A model generated the notes under the pieces. That model saw only the letters and a list, made by a program, of their open reading frames with translations. It did not search any database and was not told where the DNA came from. 41,329 bases of DNA from Mediterranea sp. (in: CFB group bacteria) (GTDB taxonomy: Bacteria > Bacteroidota > Bacteroidia > Bacteroidales > Bacteroidaceae), in assembly GCA_031261785.1 (NCBI GenBank), contig JAISIZ010000114.1, positions 1 through 41,329 of the forward strand, written 5' to 3'. A program made the translations under genes and the position numbers. Positions 9,259 to 18,852 of this stretch are shown piece by piece; position 1 is the first letter of the stretch, and the number at the start of each line of letters is the position of its first letter.

Positions 9259-9277
9259 GAGACCCGCCAAACTAAAC

Positions 9278-9325
9278 AAAAAATGCGTCTATCCATTGCC
9301 TAATGTGATTGACGCATTTTTTTTG
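9278..9325 (+). terminator. intrinsic terminator after the DUF2582 gene
   Basis: AAAATGCGTC (9280-9289) pairs with GACGCATTTT (9311-9320) across a 21-nt loop and continues into a run of T. Confidence 0.75.
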
Positions 9326-9340
9326 TCCCCGACATTTACG

Positions 9341-9348
9341 TATCTTCG
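9341..9348 (+). promoter_or_regulatory. -7 element of lepA
   Basis: TATCTTCG matches the Bacteroidetes -7 box, 52 bases before the lepA ATG. The nearest TTTG (9322-9325, inside the previous terminator) is only 15 bases away, shorter than the usual 19-21. Confidence 0.5.
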
Positions 9349-9400
9349 CGTCCGAAAGCCGGGAACGGTTTCCAAACAAAAAGACTACATTCATTCAAGC

Positions 9401-11182
<1,782 letters not shown>

Positions 11183-11235
11183 GGATAGGGTAGAGCTTGG
11201 GAGAACGCTTGTTCGGAGAAACCCGCTACGCTCCC

Positions 11236-11390
11236 CGAGAGTACCCTCTACCTCTCCCTGTGAGAAGGCCCCCACCTCTCCCCGTGAGAAGGCCCCCATC
11301 TCTCCCCGTGAGAAGGCCCCCATCTCTCCTTGTGAGTACGGAGCTTCCTTCCCCGTGAGTACGGAGCTTCCCTCCCCGTGAGTACCCATC
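11236..11390. repeat. GTGAG minisatellite downstream of lepA
   Basis: Tandem units each begin with GTGAG. Three 24-bp units (GTGAGAAGG then C/T-rich sequence) begin at 11260, 11284 and 11308. Two 23-bp units (GTGAGTACGG then C/T-rich sequence) begin at 11332 and 11355, with partial units on both sides. The two unit types share only the GTGAG core and the CCCC end. The strand is strongly pyrimidine-biased. No protein is proposed. Confidence 0.9.
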
Positions 11391-11406
11391 GACAACAACG
11401 GCATGA

Positions 11407-11598
11407 ATGAAGAACGACAACCACGACCCACCCTCGCCCCCCCCGGCCGCCCTTGACCGACGACGTGAAGTCCTACATTTTCAGGCATCGCTCATCTCCG
11501 GACAGCGCAATGCCAACCTGTACAAGATAGCCTGCAAGGCCGCACGCGACGAGTGGAACGAAGGTGCGCTCCGCGGTGAACTTTGGAACGTCCTGTAA
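11407..11598 (+). pseudogene. possible primase C-terminal (PriCT-like) remnant
   Basis: An open frame of 63 codons. Its second half (SGQRNANLYKIACKAARD then GALRGELWNVL) resembles the G-x-RN-x-x-L-x-x-x-A pattern of the small helical domain that follows primase-polymerase domains in mobile-element primases. The first half is proline-rich and looks non-coding. Because a DUF3987-type remnant lies directly downstream, a decayed replication or primase gene is the best guess, but the match is short. No promoter or ribosome-binding site was seen. Confidence 0.3.
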
Positions 11599-11695
11599 GG
11601 AATATACTTTACGTTTCAATAAGTCGAATTAGCATGATATGATGTATTCAAGGATATTGCCAATAATCCAATAGACAAAGAAAGAGGACATGTAG

Positions 11696-11731
11696 AAAAG
11701 GACAAAAGGACAAAAAGGACAAAAAGGACAC
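11696..11731 (+). repeat. AAAAAGGAC tandem repeat, left arm
   Basis: Four copies of A(4-5)GGAC in a row, spaced 8-9 bases. The same motif appears inverted at 12185-12211, so the two arrays bracket the DUF3987-like remnant. Confidence 0.8.
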
Positions 11732-11801
11732 TTGACCTTTTGGAAAACGACAACGACGGTGAGGAAGCTTACCGGAAAGGCGAGGCAGTGCGCAAATGCC
11801 C

Positions 11802-12138
11802 CCTTTTTCTCTGGGGATGTTGTACGAAAAACTGCCCGTACTGCTTGAGGACGCATCTCCGACGGCGCGTCACCCCGACAGCGCGACGTGGCCCTGCTCG
11901 CGCAGCTCGTCAGCGTGGGCGCCGCCAACACTTCATCCGCCCGACTGGTGATGTCGGCCATCGGCACCGACGACACTTCGGGAAGTTCGAAATATCCTGA
12001 CTGTATAACCCATCTCATCGAGGCTATTTCGAACGCTTCACCACTTCGCAAGCCCAGGAAGTTGGCCGCGCGTCCGGCTTCTTCGAACGCAAGGTAAGAC
12101 GTGCGATAAAGAGCATGAATATAACTGATAATAAGTAA
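11802..12138 (+). pseudogene. decayed DUF3987-type gene (N-terminal piece, large deletion, C-terminal piece)
   Basis: Three separate frames give pieces resembling one protein. First, PFSLGMLYEKLPVLLEDASP (from 11802, ATG at 11817) resembles the start of the DUF3987 domain. Next, after a frameshift near 11875, RQRDVALLAQLVSVGA continues with the typical R-E/Q-RD-x-x-LL stretch. Then, in a third frame, RGYFERFTTSQAQEVGRASG plus a charged helix (12019-12138, stop TAA) resembles the C-terminal winged-helix tail. The ATPase core is missing, so the gene is dead. Intact relatives in Bacteroides lie in cassettes with an HU-like protein, whose remnant follows here. The family call rests on motif memory, not on a search. 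Confidence 0.5.
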
Positions 12139-12184
12139 ATTAAAGCATGAGGTATATGAGAAACTGAAATTCAGGAAGGCTTAA

Positions 12185-12211
12185 TGTCCTTTTTGTCCTT
12201 TTTGTCCTTTT
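12185..12211 (-). repeat. AAAAAGGAC tandem repeat, inverted right arm
   Basis: GTCC-TTTTT repeated three times, the reverse complement of the array at 11696-11731. Confidence 0.8.
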
Positions 12212-12320
12212 CGGAAACGAAGCGCCCACCCCCTCCAGCCTCCCCGAAACCTCTGCTCATGCGTATATTATTCCTTACATATAATGGAATGTATAAACCC
12301 TTTAAAATAACAATACTGTT

Positions 12321-12428
12321 ATGTCAATCATGTACAAGCTTGTTCAATCCTCGTTCCCCGACAAGAACGGCCGCAAGCTTTTCTACCCTACCGTGAGACA
12401 AACACAGGTTTTCACTGGTGTCCCATAA
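12321..12428 (+). pseudogene. truncated HU-like DNA-binding protein
   Basis: A 35-codon frame beginning MSIMYKLVQSSFPDKNGRK, then LFYPTVRQT and a stop soon after. This matches the first strand and turn of the Bacteroidetes HU-related proteins (a lead of about 30 residues such as M-x-x-x-YK-V, then K-x-YP-x-V) and lacks the rest of the roughly 120-160-residue fold. Together with the DUF3987-like remnant upstream it suggests a collapsed two-gene cassette. Confidence 0.5.
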
Positions 12429-12429
12429 T

Positions 12430-12500
12430 TCGTGGTTAGTGATTTTGGTGGTTAATGGTTACTGATTTTAGTGATTAGCGGTTAGTGGTAGGTGATTCTT
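12430..12500 (+). repeat. degenerate GGTTAGTGATT repeats
   Basis: About five imperfect copies of a GGTTAGTGATT-like motif (GGTTAGTGATT, GGTTAATGGTT, TTTAGTGATTAG, GGTTAGTGGT) run in tandem directly before the promoter of the S41 gene. It is simple-sequence DNA with no evident coding capacity. Confidence 0.6.
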
Positions 12501-12534
12501 CATCCTTCATTCTTCATACTTCATTTAAAATCCC

Positions 12535-12542
12535 TACTTTTG
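12535..12542 (+). promoter_or_regulatory. -7 element of the S41 lipoprotein gene
   Basis: TACTTTTG fits TAnnTTTG and lies 21 bases before the ATG at 12564. Confidence 0.6.
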
Positions 12543-12563
12543 CACTTCATAAAAAGGCTACCA

Positions 12564-14009
12564 ATGAAGAGATTCACCAAAAAAGGCTCGCCGCTCGTAC
12601 TGGCGCTCGCGCTCGTCGGCTCCATAAGCTTCTCCTGCGGACAGGACCGCTGGAAGGAGTACGAACCACTCACCGCCGTGGACACGTGGATGTATGGCCT
12701 CATGCAGCAAGAGTATCTGTGGTATAAGGACATGTTGCCGCAGGACGATAAGAGCTACAATCCGTTCCAGGCGCCAGCGACCTTCTTGTCGGCAATCAGG
12801 GCGAAGAACGACAACGTCTCCTTCGTGGACACCGTGATGGAGAGCCTGCCGCCAAGCTACGGATTCGACTACTCGCTGGTGCGCAACCCCGATATCGACA
12901 CGGCTTTCAACGCCCTCGTCACCTACGTCATCCCACACTCGCCCGCCGATGCCGCCGGACTGAAACGCGGCAACTGGATCGTGAAGGTGGACACCTCGTA
13001 CATCAGCAAGAAGTACGAGGTGCCCCTGCTGCAAGGCACCAAGGCCACCCGCCTGCAAATGGGCATATATAAAGAGGTGGAGATCCCGAGCGAGATAGAA
13101 GGAGGAGAGCCGACGAAAGCCTGGCGCGTGGTGCCCGAAGGCGACCCAGTCGATATGGGCGCGGCCGAGGTCGTGGAGGACGACCCCGTGCACTACCACA
13201 CCGTGCTCGAGCTGAACGACGGCAGCAAGGTGGGATACCTGATGTACAGCAACTTCACCGCCGGCACGGACGACAATCCGGAGAAGTACAACGACGAGCT
13301 GCGTGCCTGGTCGGCCTCGCTGGCCAGCCAAGGCGTCGACCGGCTCATCCTGGACCTGCGCTACAACGCCGGAGGGACGATCGATTGCGTGCAACTGCTT
13401 GCCACCCTGCTGGCACCGGCCCGCTACTTAGACCAGGACATGGTGATGCTGCGATACAGCGACAAGAACGCCGCCAAGGACGCCACGCTGACGTTCGACT
13501 CCCAGCTGATAGGCCAGGGGAAGAACCTCGATCTCAAGCTCATCTACGTGCTGACCGGCAGTGAGACGGGTGGGGGAGCCGAGATGCTGATGTGCGGACT
13601 GAACAAGAGGACGCCTGCCCTGGGCATCGTGGGAGCCAATACGCGGGGAGTGAACGTGGCCACCGAACGATTCGTCAACGAGGAATACCACTGGGCGGTG
13701 AACCCCGTGGTGTGCACGGTGTACGACACGTCGGGAGGTACCTACGCCTCGGGCTACGTCGCCAATATCCCGGCGTCGGCGACCGACTACACCCTGTTCC
13801 TGCCTTTCGGCGACCCCAGGGAAGCCTTGCTCGCCAAGGCGCTCGAGGCGCTGAACAATCCCGCCCAACCCACCGACCCCGGCGACGCGACCCGGAATGG
13901 CGCTGCCGCCCCGGGCTTCCGCGTGGAGAAGAGCGTGAGCGATCCGGCCAGCAGGGTGTATGCGGGCGGACGGGGAATAAAGATTGGAAAACGCGCCTAT
14001 CGCCGATAG
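12564..14009 (+). CDS. S41-family (C-terminal processing protease-like) lipoprotein, probably catalytically inactive
   Basis: A 481-residue envelope lipoprotein. The signal peptide ends in lipobox SFSC (Cys25). A short helical N-terminal domain, a PDZ-like segment (about 110-175, PHSPADAAGLKRGNWIVKV) and the S41 core follow (YLMYSNF, RLILDLRYNAGG at 260-271). In active members the core carries T-A-S-A-S-E with the Ser nucleophile and T-x-G-K with the Lys base. Here these read TGGGAE (residues 335-340, Gly337 in place of Ser) and TRGVN (Val363 in place of Lys). The rest of the fold is well kept, so it is more likely a non-catalytic binding protein than a decaying gene. The ATG at 12564 gives an intact signal peptide. 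Confidence 0.88.
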   Translation: MKRFTKKGSPLVLALALVGSISFSCGQDRWKEYEPLTAVDTWMYGLMQQEYLWYKDMLPQDDKSYNPFQAPATFLSAIRAKNDNVSFVDTVMESLPPSYGFDYSLVRNPDIDTAFNALVTYVIPHSPADAAGLKRGNWIVKVDTSYISKKYEVPLLQGTKATRLQMGIYKEVEIPSEIEGGEPTKAWRVVPEGDPVDMGAAEVVEDDPVHYHTVLELNDGSKVGYLMYSNFTAGTDDNPEKYNDELRAWSASLASQGVDRLILDLRYNAGGTIDCVQLLATLLAPARYLDQDMVMLRYSDKNAAKDATLTFDSQLIGQGKNLDLKLIYVLTGSETGGGAEMLMCGLNKRTPALGIVGANTRGVNVATERFVNEEYHWAVNPVVCTVYDTSGGTYASGYVANIPASATDYTLFLPFGDPREALLAKALEALNNPAQPTDPGDATRNGAAAPGFRVEKSVSDPASRVYAGGRGIKIGKRAYRR

Positions 14010-14050
14010 GACGCTTTGCCGATAACTCAATAAAACGAAGGAGGAAACGT

Positions 14051-14974
14051 ATGCCCTATCCCATAGAGAAGAAATTGGTCATCGCCGTGGCGTCGAGCGC
14101 GTTGTTCGACCTCACGGAGTCGGACAGCGTGTTTAAGGCCGAGGGCGTGCAAGCCTACACGAGATACCAGGAACGGAATGTCGACGTCCCCTTCCAGCGG
14201 GGCGTGGCCTTCCCATTCGTCAGCCGCCTGCTCAAACTCAACGAGGCGTTCGCCGCCGAGGAACCGGTGGAGGTGGTGCTGATGTCGCGCAACAGCCCCG
14301 AGACGGGCATGCGCACGTTCCGCTCCATCAAGCGCTACGGGCTGAACATCACCCGGGCGGCCTTCTCCTCGGGCGCGCCGCACTTCCAGTATTTGCCGGC
14401 CTTCAACGCCACGCTCTTCCTTTCGGCCAATGAGGAGGACGTACGGGCGGCACTCGACAACGGATTCGCCGCCGGACGGGTGCTCAACACCATCGTGGTG
14501 GACGACGACGACAGCCGCGAGCTGCGCATAGGGTTCGACTTCGACGGCGTGCTGGCCAGCGACGAGGCGGAGAGAATCTACGAAGAGACCGGCGACCTCG
14601 AACGATTCCACCAACATGAGGAGGCGCATGCCGACGAACCGCTGAAGATAGGCCCCGTGGGCGAACTCCTAAAGCGCGTCTCCAACCTCCAGCAGCTGGA
14701 ACGACAGAAGCGTCAGGAGGACGCGGACTACCAACCCATGATCAAGACCGCCATCATCACCGCGCGCAACGCGCCGGCGCACGAACGCGTGATCAACACC
14801 CTGAAAGCCTGGGACGTGGAGGTGGACGAGGCCTTCTTCCTTGGAGGCATACAGAAAGCGAGGTTTCTCAACATCCTGAAACCTCATATCTTCTTCGACG
14901 ACCAGATGGTGCACCTCGACCATATAGACAAAATACCTGCCGTACACATCCCCTTCGGAGTGAAAAACGGATGA
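14051..14974 (+). CDS. cytosolic 5'-nucleotidase (NT5C1-like)
   Basis: A 307-residue protein of the 5'-nucleotidase family of PF06189, HAD-like phosphatases that dephosphorylate nucleoside monophosphates (AMP in the animal enzymes). Recognisable stretches are LVIAVASSALFDLTESDSVF near the N-terminus, VVLMSRNSPETGMR, IGFDFDGVLASDEAE with the D-x-D nucleophile pair, TAIITARNAPAHERVI and IFFDDQ. No signal peptide. The ATG at 14051 follows AAGGAGG, one of few clear Shine-Dalgarno sites in the window. It starts 41 bases after the S41 gene and may share its transcript. Confidence 0.92.
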   Translation: MPYPIEKKLVIAVASSALFDLTESDSVFKAEGVQAYTRYQERNVDVPFQRGVAFPFVSRLLKLNEAFAAEEPVEVVLMSRNSPETGMRTFRSIKRYGLNITRAAFSSGAPHFQYLPAFNATLFLSANEEDVRAALDNGFAAGRVLNTIVVDDDDSRELRIGFDFDGVLASDEAERIYEETGDLERFHQHEEAHADEPLKIGPVGELLKRVSNLQQLERQKRQEDADYQPMIKTAIITARNAPAHERVINTLKAWDVEVDEAFFLGGIQKARFLNILKPHIFFDDQMVHLDHIDKIPAVHIPFGVKNG

Positions 14975-15034
14975 AATAACACCCCTTATGAACGAAAAAA
15001 TAGATGCTAAAGGACTAAAATATCAAACTATTCA

Positions 15035-15064
15035 TTGCTAATTATTAAAATAGACTTATATTTG
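15035..15064 (+). promoter_or_regulatory. promoter of the YjbH operon
   Basis: TTG at 15035-15037, a 19-base spacer and TATATTTG at 15057-15064 form a textbook Bacteroidetes promoter. The leader to the ATG at 15175 is about 105 nt. Confidence 0.75.
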
Positions 15065-15174
15065 CAGCGGAGAGACGACGGGTAATCCTTTACAGGAGCC
15101 TCTTTATAACAAAATATATTCTACGTTGTACGACTATGCCGGACCGTAAGTGTCACAAAACAGAATTCCGATTC

Positions 15175-15876
15175 ATGAGGAACATTCTAATCTTGTTCCT
15201 TTGTGTGCCCCTTGGGAACATTCATGCGCAATACGCCATGGGAACCACCGGGCAATTGCTTATCCCCTCTGCCGATATGCAAGAGGATGGCACGTTCATG
15301 GCGGGTGTCAACTACCTGCCTACCGAGGTCACGCCAGCCGTGTTCGCCTATCCTACAATGAACTATTTCCTCGACATGACGCTCTTCTCGTTCGTCGAGA
15401 TCACCTATCGCATGACCCTGCTCAAGAGCCTCAATTCAAAGGGGAAATACACCTATCATGAGCAAGACCGATCCAACACCATACGCCTTCGCCCGATCAA
15501 GGAGAAGAAGTGGTGGCCCTCAGTCGTCGTCGGGGCCGACGACCTCTTCACCCAGAAGAAGACGGAGTTCTGGGGCGATTACTTCGGAACGCTGACCAAG
15601 ACGCTCCGCACGCGGTCGGGGCATCGGGTGGCTTTCACCGCCGGATGGTACTTTCACCGCGGCGATTGGGCGAAGTTCAACAAGGGACCTTTCGGAGGCA
15701 TCGCCTATACGCCCGCTTTTTGCCCCGAGCTGAAACTGATGGCCGAATACGACACCCGCGGATGGAACGTGGGGGGAGCCATACGCCTCTGGAAACATCT
15801 TGCCGTGCACGCCTTCACGCAGGACTTCAAATGCGTGTCGGCCGGCATACGCTACGAATGTACCCTAATCCATTGA
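15175..15876 (+). CDS. YjbH-like envelope protein, N-terminal half
   Basis: A 233-residue exported protein. Signal peptide MRNILILFLCVPLGNIHA ends at a clear A-x-A-like site. The mature N-terminus GTTGQLLIPSADMQEDGTF matches the start of YjbH-type outer-membrane barrels, which in enterobacteria belong to the yjbEFGH exopolysaccharide operon. Alternating aromatic strands continue to the C-terminus. E. coli YjbH is about 700 residues in one chain; here the second half appears to be the next gene, which starts 2 bases after this stop. An in-frame ATG at 15136 would spoil the signal peptide, so 15175 is preferred. Role inferred: polysaccharide secretion or envelope assembly. Confidence 0.75.
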   Translation: MRNILILFLCVPLGNIHAQYAMGTTGQLLIPSADMQEDGTFMAGVNYLPTEVTPAVFAYPTMNYFLDMTLFSFVEITYRMTLLKSLNSKGKYTYHEQDRSNTIRLRPIKEKKWWPSVVVGADDLFTQKKTEFWGDYFGTLTKTLRTRSGHRVAFTAGWYFHRGDWAKFNKGPFGGIAYTPAFCPELKLMAEYDTRGWNVGGAIRLWKHLAVHAFTQDFKCVSAGIRYECTLIH

Positions 15877-15878
15877 CC

Positions 15879-17219
15879 ATGATGGTGAAAACAAGAATCC
15901 ATACACTTATCGCCACCGCCACCATCGTGCTGCTGGGAGGCGCCTCGCCAATGGCCCGGGCGCAACAGGGCAGGGTGCTCGAGACACTGCGGGACCTGCA
16001 GATGGAGAACATCCAGGTGGCGCAGAAGAACGACACCGTGGTGGCCGCCTTCGAGACCAGCGTGTACCGCGGCAATTACGGTGCCCTCGGCCTGGCCATC
16101 GGCGCCCTGCTGGAGCTACCCGAGGCGCGGAACCTGCAACTGGTGCTGCTCAGTGACGCGCTGCCCGAACTATGTGTCACCCTGCCCGGCAACCTCGTCG
16201 ACGAATATCGGGAGGGAACCATCGGGCTGGAGGACGTCTACCAACGGATGCGAATGTCGGTGGACGACATCGGGGAGGCCATGCGCGCCTTGCGGGGCAG
16301 CAAGCGCGAACGCTCCAACTTCGGCAAGATAGACATCGTGGTGTATCCCGGAGTGACGCTCATCAACAACGTCACCTACAAACTGTACCGGGCCGCGTTC
16401 GACCTCCAGCCCGCCGTGGAGACACAACTTTGGAAAGGGGCCTCGCTACGCCTGCAAATATGCTTCCCCATAGTGAACAACGAGGGTGGGGAGTGGAGCC
16501 GGATTCGTCCGGGATTCCTCACCTTGCGACAGCGTTTCACCATCGACCGCAATTGGAGGGGCTTCGTGACGGGAGGCAATTTCTCGAACTCGCGCATAGG
16601 CGTGGCGGGAGGCGTAGGCTATTACTCGACCAACCGCATCTGGAAGATAGAGGCGGAGGGCGGACTGACCGGCTCGTCGCACCTCTACGCGCCCGATCCC
16701 CGGGTAAGCTCGTGGAAACGCTTCGACGGACGGATCCGGGCCGGATGCTACATCCCCCTGTTCAACACGCAGGTCGACGTGGATGGAGGACGCTTCGTCT
16801 ACGGTGACTATGGCGTCAGGGCCACGCTCACCCGCTACTTCGGTGAGTACTTGGTGGGGCTGTACGCCATGTACACCGGTGGCGACAAGAATTATGGGTT
16901 CCACTTCTCCGTCCCCCTGCCGGGCAAGAAACGGAGCCGGCACCTGGTAAGGCTCATGGCGCCCAGGCAGTTCGCGTTCCAATACAGCATGCGGAGCGGT
17001 TCGGACTACACCAAGAGGGCGTTGGGAGTGAACTACAACACCGAGCCGAAGTCGGCTACGGACGCACGCTTCTGGCAGCCCGACTACATTCGCCATTTCC
17101 TTATAGAGACGCATCGGCGGACCGAGAGGAAAAACGACAAAAAACGTGGGACGGAGCATGATAGCAAGCATGAGACGGAGCATGAAAATAGGTATGAGAA
17201 TAACCGTATAACGAACTAA
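15879..17219 (+). CDS. YjbH-like envelope protein, C-terminal half
   Basis: A 446-residue exported protein with a signal peptide ending SPMARAQQG. Residues about 35-170 form a soluble domain (LETLRDLQMENIQVAQ, then VAAFETSVYRGNYGALGLAI), resembling the middle part of YjbH. From about 170 on, alternating aromatic strands with GVGYYSTNR, GDYGVRATLTRYFGEY and GDKNYGFHFSVPLPGKKR resemble a beta barrel, as in the YjbH C-terminal domain. The last 30 residues are a polar tail rich in K, E, H, R and N that is unusual for a barrel end. It begins 2 bases after the preceding stop, so it is co-translated with its partner. A start at 15882 is equally possible. Confidence 0.68.
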   Translation: MMVKTRIHTLIATATIVLLGGASPMARAQQGRVLETLRDLQMENIQVAQKNDTVVAAFETSVYRGNYGALGLAIGALLELPEARNLQLVLLSDALPELCVTLPGNLVDEYREGTIGLEDVYQRMRMSVDDIGEAMRALRGSKRERSNFGKIDIVVYPGVTLINNVTYKLYRAAFDLQPAVETQLWKGASLRLQICFPIVNNEGGEWSRIRPGFLTLRQRFTIDRNWRGFVTGGNFSNSRIGVAGGVGYYSTNRIWKIEAEGGLTGSSHLYAPDPRVSSWKRFDGRIRAGCYIPLFNTQVDVDGGRFVYGDYGVRATLTRYFGEYLVGLYAMYTGGDKNYGFHFSVPLPGKKRSRHLVRLMAPRQFAFQYSMRSGSDYTKRALGVNYNTEPKSATDARFWQPDYIRHFLIETHRRTERKNDKKRGTEHDSKHETEHENRYENNRITN

Positions 17220-17254
17220 CCAATTAATTTATTATTCACTATTTATTTAGGTTT

Positions 17255-18658
17255 ATGAGAAATGTAAAGAGAAAGATGGAAAGTGGGGTGAAAGTTATCG
17301 CTTTTGCCCTGTTGACGGCGGGATTGACCACAGCCTGCCATGACCACGACAAGCCGGCTCCCCAGGAACCAGAAATCGTAGAGACAAAACCTGCGGCCAC
17401 GGAGTATTACATCCAGGGCAACGTACTGAGCGGAGGAGTGGCGAAAGCCGGTGTGAAAGTGACAGTGGGAACGACGGACTACACCACGAATGCCGAAGGC
17501 GAATTCGAGGCGAAGCTGGAAGCCGTCGGCACGTACGCCATCAAGGTGAGCGAGACTGGTTTTCTCCCCGTGGAAACGGCGGCTGTCATTGCCGAAGGCG
17601 CGGCCAACCGCACGACGGTAAAGGTTACGCTGACACTGACCGAACAAAGCGCGCCCACCACGGTCGATCCCAGCCAGATGGCCGACGGCGAGACGAAAGA
17701 GGTGGAGGACAACAGCCCCTCGAACCAGAACGTTCCGGGCAACGAGAATGAGATGGGGCAGACCAACCCCGACGATGTGGACGAGACGACGCCCGTTGCC
17801 AAGATGAGCGTCGACGTGCCCAAGGAGTCGCTGCCCGACGAAGGTGCCAATATCAGCGTCACCACCTTCGTGCCCACACCCGAGGCATCGACCACCGTGC
17901 CTAAGTCGGAGGAAGGAAAGGATGTGGCGAAGAGCACTCCGATGGCTGCCGCCCACTTCGAGCCAAGCGGCCTGGAGTTCAAGGCTCCGGTCACCATCTC
18001 CATTCCCAACCCCTTGCCCAATCTGAAGCTTAGGGCGGAAGACACCAACTTGACCTATCTGGATCCGGTTTCCAACAAATGGGTGGTGCAAAAGGAAACT
18101 GTCTTGGCCGAGGGAGCTGTCTACACCGCCAAGGTGAGCCACTTCTCGGCGTATGCCATCAACGTGAAGACGCTCCTCAACGTCAGCGCCGAGACGGTGA
18201 GCGAAAGCGAGATGCTGGGCTACAAGATGGTGGACAACAGCGAGAAGCCGGAGGCCGTTCGCGACGTCGCCCTGGAATATACCGAAAAGAGCGGCTGGGA
18301 ATATACCAACAAGGACCTGGCCGGCATCGTAAGCGCCAAATTGCCCGGAGCCGACGCGAAGACCATCAACGCCGTGGTTGAGCTGCTGAAGAAGCAGATG
18401 TACCTCCAGATGGGTTCCGCATCGGGCGTCACGTCGACCGCCCGCCTCTACAACACGGTCGGCGTAAGCGGGTACCGGCTCATGACGTACACCTGCTTCC
18501 CCAAGTTGCGTACCTATACCATGACTCTCAACGTGGTGTACAACGGAGCTACCGTGGAAATCAAGGTGCAGGCCAAGCACTACACCGGCGTGCAAAACAA
18601 TGTCAGGGAACAAGTATTTACTCCCGGACATAGCGGCGGCAGCGGCGGCAGCGTTTGA
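17255..18658 (+). CDS. lipoprotein with carboxypeptidase-regulatory-like domain
   Basis: A 467-residue lipoprotein (lipobox TTAC, Cys28). Residues about 50-110 form a transthyretin-like CarboxypepD_reg domain (YYIQGNVLSGGVAKAGVKVT then ETGFLPVET). A Pro/Asn/Glu-rich linker follows (about 135-190), then a beta domain at about 190-290 ending TAKVSHFSAYAI, similar to ZU5/IPT-like modules in surface proteins. The remaining 180 residues are not recognised, and the C-terminus is glycine-rich (GHSGGSGGSV). It begins 35 bases after the second YjbH-like gene and ends at a strong terminator, so it is the third gene of that operon and probably an envelope partner of it. No enzymatic motif is seen. Confidence 0.72.
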   Translation: MRNVKRKMESGVKVIAFALLTAGLTTACHDHDKPAPQEPEIVETKPAATEYYIQGNVLSGGVAKAGVKVTVGTTDYTTNAEGEFEAKLEAVGTYAIKVSETGFLPVETAAVIAEGAANRTTVKVTLTLTEQSAPTTVDPSQMADGETKEVEDNSPSNQNVPGNENEMGQTNPDDVDETTPVAKMSVDVPKESLPDEGANISVTTFVPTPEASTTVPKSEEGKDVAKSTPMAAAHFEPSGLEFKAPVTISIPNPLPNLKLRAEDTNLTYLDPVSNKWVVQKETVLAEGAVYTAKVSHFSAYAINVKTLLNVSAETVSESEMLGYKMVDNSEKPEAVRDVALEYTEKSGWEYTNKDLAGIVSAKLPGADAKTINAVVELLKKQMYLQMGSASGVTSTARLYNTVGVSGYRLMTYTCFPKLRTYTMTLNVVYNGATVEIKVQAKHYTGVQNNVREQVFTPGHSGGSGGSV

Positions 18659-18692
18659 TAAATCAAGAATATAGGAGCTAAGAATCAAGAAT

Positions 18693-18728
18693 GGCCCGCG
18701 AACGTTTTCCCGTTCGCGGGCTGTTTTT
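18693..18728 (+). terminator. terminator of the YjbH operon
   Basis: GCCCGCGAACG (18694-18704) pairs perfectly with CGTTCGCGGGC (18711-18721) across a 6-nt loop and is followed by TTTTT. Confidence 0.92.
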
Positions 18729-18811
18729 ATGTGCGCGATATACGTAACTGCCTACCCGGGGTTAGCGATTAAAATAGGAAGCGAAAAATAGGGGGAATAA
18801 CCGTTTTTATG

Positions 18812-18819
18812 TAACTTCG
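18812..18819 (+). promoter_or_regulatory. -7 element of the small membrane-protein pair
   Basis: TAACTTCG fits TAnnTTNG, 33 bases before the ATG at 18853; no clear -33 box. Confidence 0.45.
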
Positions 18820-18852
18820 CGCCATGGTTTAACCCAACTAACCGGAGGAAGT

